The notes beneath the pieces were generated by a model. The model was not told the DNA's origin. It made no database searches and saw only the letters and a list, made by a program, of their open reading frames with translations. From an uncultured Gammaproteobacteria bacterium (GTDB taxonomy: Bacteria; Pseudomonadota; Gammaproteobacteria; Arenicellales; Poriferihabitantaceae): 7,740 nucleotides of DNA. Below, one piece after another: positions 1 to 4,592 of this stretch (the stretch's first letter is position 1; every line of letters starts with the position of its first letter). The stretch lies in assembly GCA_938021685.1 (NCBI GenBank), contig CALIFM010000039.1:1-7740 (forward strand). Reading direction: 5' to 3'. The position numbers and the translations under genes are program-made.

Positions 1-27
1 CTTTGGTGTTTTCTAGGAAGTTATTAC

Positions 28-56
28 AAAAAAAAAATATTGCAAAATTTAGCAAT
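28..56 (-). terminator. Weak Rho-independent terminator for the leftward VOC-GNAT pair
   Basis: Read on the minus strand, ATTGC (56-52) pairs with GCAAT (43-39) around an 8-base AT-rich loop. One further base pair-free step leads into a run of ten T (37-28). It lies about 70 bases after the GNAT stop codon, where a terminator is expected. The stem is only 5 bp, so the long T run is the better part of the evidence. Nothing else is recognisable in the first 125 bases, which are AT-rich and non-coding. Confidence 0.45.
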
Positions 57-125
57 TTCCGGTCAACCGTTAAATTTGGCAGGGCGTATATTAATCATAA
101 CTTGGTTTAGTTATCTTTATGTACG

Positions 126-602
126 TTAACCTTGTGCAAAATTTGCCAATGCTTTGTCCTGCATTCGGTAACCGATCCACTCGCTTTGCGGCTGCGCGCC
201 GATGGATTCGTAGAAATCAATCGCAGGTGTGTTCCAATCCAGCACATTCCATTCAAATCGGCCACAATCTTGTTCCACTGCAATACGCGCCAAGTGCTTC
301 ATCAGTGCCATACCCGCTCCGTGGCCGCGGAAAGCGGGCGATACATATAAGTCTTCTAAAAATAGGCCGTACTTGCCTAGCCAAGTGGAATAATTAAAAA
401 AATACAAGGCCAGCCCTGCGTTTTGCTCATTAACTTCGCAGATCAATGCATGCACTTTTGCATTTGGGCCAAACAAATTGCGTTCAAGGTCAGCTTTGGT
501 CGTGACAACTTCGTGCAGTGCTTTTTCATATTCGGCAAGCTCCTGAATAAAGTGCAAAATCAATGCGCAATCGGCGTGCTGCGCAGGGCGAATATGAATC
601 AT
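126..602 (-). CDS. GNAT N-acetyltransferase, SSAT (spermidine/spermine acetyltransferase)-like
   Basis: A 158-residue cytoplasmic acetyltransferase that should move an acetyl group from acetyl-CoA to an amine. The acetyl-CoA pyrophosphate loop is visible as RGHGAG at residues 92-97, preceded by the beta-4 segment LEDLYVSP (82-89). The order of motifs follows the eukaryotic-type SSAT/thialysine acetyltransferase family: ADC near residue 10, LAEYE at 22-26, W-x-G-K around 74-77, and W-N-x-P-A-x-x-F-Y at 123-131. Tyr131 sits where the family's proposed catalytic tyrosine lies. Length is full for the family (about 160-170). The start ATG at 602 places the conserved I-R-P opening at residues 4-6, but no Shine-Dalgarno sequence precedes it. 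It follows the VOC gene by 30 bases and is probably cotranscribed. A polyamine or thialysine substrate is suggested by family resemblance only; the substrate is not shown by the sequence. Confidence 0.88.
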   Translation of the reverse strand: MIHIRPAQHADCALILHFIQELAEYEKALHEVVTTKADLERNLFGPNAKVHALICEVNEQNAGLALYFFNYSTWLGKYGLFLEDLYVSPAFRGHGAGMALMKHLARIAVEQDCGRFEWNVLDWNTPAIDFYESIGAQPQSEWIGYRMQDKALANFAQG

Positions 603-632
603 AAGAGAGAAATAAGTGGGTTTAGATACTGC

Positions 633-992
633 TTACTTATCTGACCAAACAGCAAACTCATTGCCATTGGGGTCAATAAAATGAAAGCGCCGTCCGCCAG
701 GAAAGCTGAAAATAGCTTTGCAGATTTCACCTCCAGCGGTTTCAATTTTTGTTTGAGTTGTAGTCAAGCTTTGGCTATAAAACACCGCCAGCGCAGCGCC
801 ATTAGCAGGATCACTGTTAAGCGGTGCTTTATAAAAGCCGCCATCTAACCCTGTTTGGTCGGCGTCAAAGGCAGTGTACTCAGGGCCATAATCAACAAAA
901 ACCCAACCAAAGACTTCAGCAAAAAAGGACTTAACCGCGTCTAAGTCATTAGCGGGCAGTTCAAGGTAGTTAATTTTTTCGTGTGCAGGCAT
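633..992 (-). CDS. VOC/glyoxalase-fold family protein
   Basis: A 119-residue single-module protein of the vicinal oxygen chelate superfamily (glyoxalase I, fosfomycin resistance and dioxygenase relatives). The N-terminal module opens with YLELPANDLDAVKSFF (residues 9-24), ending in the characteristic E-V-F-G-W at 26-30. The C-terminal module ends with F-H-F-I-D-P-N-G-N-E-F-A-V-W (103-116). Candidate metal or substrate ligands by family position are Glu11, His104 and Glu112. Such small proteins usually work as homodimers in the cytoplasm. The exact reaction cannot be told from sequence, and many members of this subgroup are uncharacterised. It is the first gene of a leftward pair with the GNAT gene. 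Its start codon lies 67 bases from the rightward hydratase gene, with a perfect TATAAT on its strand about 30 bases upstream. Confidence 0.85.
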   Translation of the reverse strand: MPAHEKINYLELPANDLDAVKSFFAEVFGWVFVDYGPEYTAFDADQTGLDGGFYKAPLNSDPANGAALAVFYSQSLTTTQTKIETAGGEICKAIFSFPGGRRFHFIDPNGNEFAVWSDK

Positions 993-1059
993 GATGGTGT
1001 TGCAGCTTGTTCGCAGTTACTTCATTATAACCCTAGCCACCTCAATCTCTGCAAGTCCG
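993..1059. promoter_or_regulatory. Divergent promoter region between the VOC and hydratase genes
   Basis: On the minus strand there is a perfect TATAAT (1029-1024) with a partial -35 TTGCAG at 1054-1049, spacing 19. It would start transcription near 1017, giving a leader of about 25 bases to the VOC gene. On the plus strand TATAAC (1026-1031) overlaps it, with a poor -35 (TTGCAG, 1000-1005, spacing 20), pointing to a start near 1038 for the hydratase gene. The two -10 boxes share bases 1026-1029, so polymerase could bind only one way at a time. The minus-strand -10 is convincing; both -35 elements are weak. Confidence 0.4.
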
Positions 1060-2838
1060 ATGAGCCTGATAAAAGTTGAAATAAAAGATTCCATTGCCTG
1101 CATTCTGATGCAAAGCCCGCCAGTGAATGCGCTTGGTAAAGCTATGCGTATTTCTATGTTACAAGCATTGCAGCAAGTGTATGCAGATCAAAGCGTGCAA
1201 GCAGTGGTGATTGGCTCGCAGCTACCGTTGTTTTGCGGCGGCGCTGATATTGAAGAATTTAAAACAGACGTGTTTTGGGATCAGCCAAACTTGCACGATT
1301 TGATTGAAGCGATAGAAACGGCACCCAAATTGACGGTTGCGGCGATCAATGGTGCGGCGATGGGCGGCGCGGTGGAGCTGGCTCTGGCTTGCGATTACCG
1401 CTATTGTGGCGTTAATGCTCGTCTGGGTTTGCCTGAAATTCATCTGGGCCTGTTCCCAGGGGCGGGCGGTACACAACGCTTGCCTCGCATCGTCGGATTG
1501 GAAATAGCAGCAGATATTATATTGGAGGGCGATGCTGTTCCTGCTGGATCAGCTTTGCAGCTGGGTTTGGCGGACGCACAGCTTATGAACCCAGCTGATG
1601 ATCAAGAGTCCTTTATTGAACAGGCAATTTTCTACACGCAGGGTCTGTTAGCGCAAGGCGCACCGTTGTGTCGTAGTACAGCAGGCCCGCTATCAACCGA
1701 AATACTGCCAGTAGATTTTTTTAACAAGCTGCGCGACGAAATTAAAGCCTCAGCCGATGCATGCAATGGCAGCGCCGAAGGTGGGTTGGCCTGTGTTGAT
1801 TCTTTGCAGCTGAGCACGGAGCTTGAGTTCGTCGCTGCGATTAATCAAGATGCAGATGCTTTTAAGGCCTTGTTGCATAGTCCACATTCCTTGGCCAAGC
1901 GTCATTTGTTTTTTGCAAAGCGCCAAGCTTATAAAGTGCCAGGCTTGCAGCCCACTGCGCCGTTAGCCATTAAGCAAGTTGGGGTGCTGGGTGCTAAAAA
2001 GGCGGGACAAGATTTAGCGTTGGCTGCGTTACAAGCGGGCTTTGCAGTGGCATTACTTGCCTTTGATGAACAACAAGCTACATCTGCCCGCGCAACTCTA
2101 AGTGCATGCCTTGGCAGTGATACACAGTTTCAAGTGACTACGCAGTTAGAGGATCTTAGCGCGGCGGATTTGTTGATCGAAGCGCAAGACTTAAAGAACA
2201 TTGCTAAACGGCAAACTTTATGGGAAAAGCTGGGCCAGCATTGCGGAGAGAATGTGGTGTTTGCTGCTCGTGCTGCGGGCGAGGCATTGAAAACTGTGCT
2301 CCCAGCCAATCGCCGCCATTGCATAGGACTGCAAGCTTTGGGTTTTGACGACAATGTTGATTTGCTGGAAATTGCTCGTTGCTCTAGCACATCTGATGAA
2401 GCGCTAAGCGCCTTCTTGCAGTTCAGTAAACGTCTTGGCGCGCAAGCGGTGGTCTTGGGCACTGACGCTGATTTTGCCTCGGCGCAAATGCTTACAGCTG
2501 GTTTAAGTGCGTTATCGGATTTATTGCAGCAAGGGGTGCAAACAGAACAGATTAATCAAGCGCTAGAGCAATTTGGTTTACGTTGCAGCTTGTTTGATTT
2601 GGCAGAGGGTATACAGGTGGAGTCTCCTATTATGACTGAAATAGATCGGCTAAAAAAAGAAAGTGATACATCTGATATCAGCGCTCAATGCATTGGCGAT
2701 ATGACACGTTGTGCGCAAACATTGTTGAGACAAAAACAGTTGGCACGTGCTAGTGATGCAGATTTAATTGCGGTACTGGGCTTAGGTTTTCCCGACTGGC
2801 GTGGTGGACCTTTGTATTACGCCGAGCACGATGGCTAA
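1060..2838 (+). CDS. FadB-type fusion: intact enoyl-CoA hydratase domain, degenerate and truncated 3-hydroxyacyl-CoA dehydrogenase domain
   Basis: A 592-residue protein from the chosen start. Residues 1-190 are a crotonase-fold enoyl-CoA hydratase: oxyanion-hole segments C-G-G-A-D at 59-63 and M-G-G at 101-103, and both catalytic glutamates, Glu106 and Glu126, at the usual 20-residue spacing. A linker (about 280-296, KRHLFFAKRQAYKVPGL) leads to a dehydrogenase half. That half has decayed: the Rossmann loop GxGxxG reads G-A-K-K-A-G (311-316), the SNTS-type segment reads A-R-A-A-G (403-407), the catalytic His is Gln425, and the G-F-x-x-N-R segment reads D-F-A-S-A-Q (471-476). Only Glu437 of the catalytic set remains. 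The end, G-L-G-F-P-x-W-R-G-G-P (574-584), is a true family motif, but the roughly 50 residues that normally follow are missing; FadB-type proteins run to about 700-730. The hydratase step of fatty or short acyl-CoA degradation is likely active and the oxidation step likely not. A start at 991 is possible in frame but lies inside the divergent promoter. No Shine-Dalgarno sequence is seen. Confidence 0.88.
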   Translation: MSLIKVEIKDSIACILMQSPPVNALGKAMRISMLQALQQVYADQSVQAVVIGSQLPLFCGGADIEEFKTDVFWDQPNLHDLIEAIETAPKLTVAAINGAAMGGAVELALACDYRYCGVNARLGLPEIHLGLFPGAGGTQRLPRIVGLEIAADIILEGDAVPAGSALQLGLADAQLMNPADDQESFIEQAIFYTQGLLAQGAPLCRSTAGPLSTEILPVDFFNKLRDEIKASADACNGSAEGGLACVDSLQLSTELEFVAAINQDADAFKALLHSPHSLAKRHLFFAKRQAYKVPGLQPTAPLAIKQVGVLGAKKAGQDLALAALQAGFAVALLAFDEQQATSARATLSACLGSDTQFQVTTQLEDLSAADLLIEAQDLKNIAKRQTLWEKLGQHCGENVVFAARAAGEALKTVLPANRRHCIGLQALGFDDNVDLLEIARCSSTSDEALSAFLQFSKRLGAQAVVLGTDADFASAQMLTAGLSALSDLLQQGVQTEQINQALEQFGLRCSLFDLAEGIQVESPIMTEIDRLKKESDTSDISAQCIGDMTRCAQTLLRQKQLARASDADLIAVLGLGFPDWRGGPLYYAEHDG

Positions 2839-2851
2839 CTAATGAGTTAGC
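2834..2851. repeat. Small inverted repeat over the hydratase stop codon
   Basis: GCTAACT (2834-2840) and AGTTAGC (2845-2851) form a perfect 7-bp stem with a 4-base AATG loop. The TAA stop (2836-2838) lies in the left arm. No T run follows, so it is not a standard Rho-independent terminator; it may protect the 3' end or be chance. Confidence 0.4.
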
Positions 2852-2875
2852 TTGAAATAAGACGATACCTAAATC

Positions 2876-3393
2876 ATGAAGAACTGGCTTAATTTTCTGC
2901 CCTTAACAGTATTTGTAGTGATTGGTTATGCGGGTGGAGCAGAAAGCATTCAGCGTTGGCAGTGGGCCTGGAAGCTGGCCAGTGTTTGTGCCTTAATTGT
3001 TCTGGTTGTTAAACTGAAAGAGTTGGCGTCGGCGAATCGTATATTTGTCGGGGTGAATTTATTTTTATTGATTGGTGGTGCATTGGCATGGTTAGACTTA
3101 GGGCAATGGCTAGCTGTTTATGGTGGACAGTTGCGAGGAGCGAGCTTGTTTGCGGTGCTTAGCGTGGTGGGGCTTGTGAGCACTTTAGGCAGTGATAGGG
3201 GGTACATCAACTTGGGTGATGGAACACCGAGAGCAGTAAAAAATACTCTTGGTTGTTGTTGGCAGTCACACTTTTGGAAGGCATTATTTCTTGGTCATTT
3301 AGACAAAACCAATTGCTAGAAGCCACGCTGCCGTTTTTGTTGGTCTACTTTGCCGACCAATTTTTCAGCAAAGCAGCACAAAACGCACGCTAA
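2876..3393 (+). CDS. Small multi-pass membrane protein of unknown function, interrupted by a -1 frameshift
   Basis: I do not recognise the family. In the starting frame the protein runs to a stop at 3317-3319 (147 residues), but the last 25 residues (NTLGCCWQSHFWK onwards) lack the hydrophobic pattern of the rest. Shifting back one base inside the run of six A at 3238-3243 joins residue 122 to a frame that ends at 3391-3393, giving 172 residues. The regained tail reads YSWLLLAVTLLEGIISW, then a polar turn, then TLPFLLVYFADQFF and a basic end: two further membrane-compatible segments. In the first part, hydrophobic segments lie at about 5-22, 34-46, 58-76 and 88-105, so the restored protein would have about six short helices in the inner membrane. 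The break is either a lost A (mutation or homopolymer reading error) or recoding at the slippery heptamer A_AAA_AAT. It lies 37 bases after the hydratase gene and 69 before acuI, so it may share their transcript. The ATG at 2876 has no Shine-Dalgarno sequence. Confidence 0.6.
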
Positions 3394-3397
3394 GCAC

Positions 3398-3427
3398 TTG
3401 CTGCAAAGAGGGGCTATCGGTAATAAT
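3398..3427 (+). promoter_or_regulatory. Possible sigma-70 promoter for acuI
   Basis: TTGCTG (3398-3403) is followed after 18 bases by AATAAT (3422-3427), which matches five of six bases of the -10 consensus. The -35 match is only three of six. It lies just after the membrane gene and about 35 bases before the acuI start, in AT-rich sequence. A reasonable site, but one readily found by chance in such sequence. Confidence 0.3.
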
Positions 3428-3462
3428 GGTTTAGTTATCATTATAAATAAACATAATTAATC

Positions 3463-4467
3463 ATGAGTTTTAAAGCCTTAGTAGTGGAGCAGGATGAAGA
3501 CGGTAAAAAAAGTGTTGCGGTGCAAGAGCTGGACGAATCGCGCCTGCGCGATGGCGAGGTGACTGTGGCGGTGGAATACAGCACTTTAAATTATAAAGAC
3601 GGCATGTGCATGGGCAACAGCCAAGGATTAGTGCGTAATTATCCGCATGTGCCGGGGGTGGATTTTGCAGGCACGGTGGAAACATCGAAGGACTCGCGCT
3701 ATAAGGCAGGCGATAAAGTAGTGCTCACTGGTTGGCGCGTGGGTGAAGCGTGGTGGGGCGGTTATGCACAAAAAGCCTGCGTCAAGGCCGACTGGTTGGT
3801 GCCATTGCCTGATGGTATCAGTACTCACGATGCAATGGCGATCGGCACGGCGGGGTTTACCGCGATGTTGTCAGTGTTGGCGCTGGAGCAACATGGCTTG
3901 CAAATGGGCAATGGCCCTGTGCTGGTGACGGGTGCGTCGGGCGGTGTGGGCTCGGTCGCCACAGCGATTTTGGCGCAGCTAGGCCATGAAGTGACAGCAG
4001 TGACGGGGCGCCCTGAAACGGGTGATTATCTCAAGCAATTAGGTGCAAACGAGTTGATTGCACGTGAAGACATTAACACCTTAAGCGATCGTCCATTGGA
4101 AGCGGAGCAATGGGTTGGTTGCATTGACTCGGTGGGCGGTGATATGTTGGGGCGGGTGATTGGTCAAATCAAGCGAGGTGGTTCCATTGCTGCAGTGGGT
4201 TTGGTGGGCGGTGTGAAGGTCACCGCTTCGGTGATGCCCTTTTTGCTGCGTGGAATTAACCTGCTGGGGATTGATTCGGTTTCAGCGCCTTATGAAAAGC
4301 GCGTACAAGCTTGGCAGCGCTTAGCGAAAGATTTACCGATGGACATTTTGCATAGCATGGTCACCGAAGCGACTCTGCATGATTTGCCTGATTTAGGAAA
4401 GGCCATATTAGCTGGCAAGGTAAAGGGCCGCGTGGTGGTGGACGTCAATGCGGATAAGGCAGTCTAA
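3463..4467 (+). CDS. acuI: NADPH-dependent acryloyl-CoA reductase, AcuI/YhdH family
   Basis: A 334-residue, zinc-free medium-chain dehydrogenase/reductase that reduces acryloyl-CoA to propionyl-CoA with NADPH in the cytoplasm. This removes a toxic electrophile formed from acrylate, DMSP or 3-hydroxypropionate metabolism. Family marks are seen throughout: LDESRLRDGEVTV (23-35), L-N-Y-K-D (42-46), P-G-V-D-F-A-G-T-V (64-72), L-T-G-W-x-V-G-E-x-x-W-G-G (88-100) and I-G-T-A-G-F-T-A-M-L (127-136). The nucleotide-binding loop is V-T-G-A-S-G-G-V-G-S (155-164). T-G-R (181-183) places an arginine where the NADP 2'-phosphate is bound. The whole aligns from memory with E. coli YhdH, including the V-M-P-F-L-L-R and R-x-Q-A-W-Q-R-L segments near the C-terminus, and its length is full. 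The start ATG at 3463 gives the expected short N-terminus but has no Shine-Dalgarno sequence. A strong terminator follows. Family membership is firm; acryloyl-CoA as the natural substrate is by family. Confidence 0.93.
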   Translation: MSFKALVVEQDEDGKKSVAVQELDESRLRDGEVTVAVEYSTLNYKDGMCMGNSQGLVRNYPHVPGVDFAGTVETSKDSRYKAGDKVVLTGWRVGEAWWGGYAQKACVKADWLVPLPDGISTHDAMAIGTAGFTAMLSVLALEQHGLQMGNGPVLVTGASGGVGSVATAILAQLGHEVTAVTGRPETGDYLKQLGANELIAREDINTLSDRPLEAEQWVGCIDSVGGDMLGRVIGQIKRGGSIAAVGLVGGVKVTASVMPFLLRGINLLGIDSVSAPYEKRVQAWQRLAKDLPMDILHSMVTEATLHDLPDLGKAILAGKVKGRVVVDVNADKAV

Positions 4468-4479
4468 AATTGCTTGTTG

Positions 4480-4496
4480 ACCATGCTTAGCATGGT
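4480..4496. repeat. Perfect inverted repeat after acuI
   Basis: ACCATGC (4480-4486) and GCATGGT (4490-4496) are perfect inverted repeats around TTA. The hairpin lies 13 bases after the acuI stop and about 25 bases before the terminator. It has no T run of its own. It may be a 3'-end stabilising hairpin or an operator-like palindrome. Confidence 0.5.
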
Positions 4497-4521
4497 ACTA
4501 AATCAGCTGTTTTTAACCTAG

Positions 4522-4552
4522 AATAGGTCTCATTGTGTAGGCCTATTTTTTT
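4522..4552 (+). terminator. Rho-independent terminator after acuI
   Basis: AATAGGTCT (4522-4530) pairs with AGGCCTATT (4539-4547), nine pairs with one G-T wobble, around an 8-base loop. The hairpin ends in a run of seven T (4546-4552). This is the best terminator in the window. It separates acuI from the molybdoenzyme gene, which starts 40 bases later. Confidence 0.85.
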
Positions 4553-4592
4553 GCTCGAACCTTGATAATTTAAGCAACAAATGATCTAGACA

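Noticed and set aside
119..397. A rightward reading frame opposite the GNAT gene
   Set aside because: It lies antisense to a gene with clear family motifs and its translation has no recognisable domain or sensible composition.
991..1059. An in-frame 23-residue N-terminal extension of the hydratase fusion that resembles a signal peptide
   Set aside because: The hydratase domain begins at the 1060 ATG, crotonase-family enzymes act in the cytoplasm, the extension overlaps the VOC start codon and the -10 boxes, and it would not be fully transcribed from the predicted promoter.
103..3439. A 13-base direct repeat, TGGTTTAGTTATC, at 103-115 and 3427-3439
   Set aside because: Both copies are in AT-rich intergenic DNA, and one shared 13-mer in a window of this size is close to what chance gives; no further copy or extended similarity was seen.
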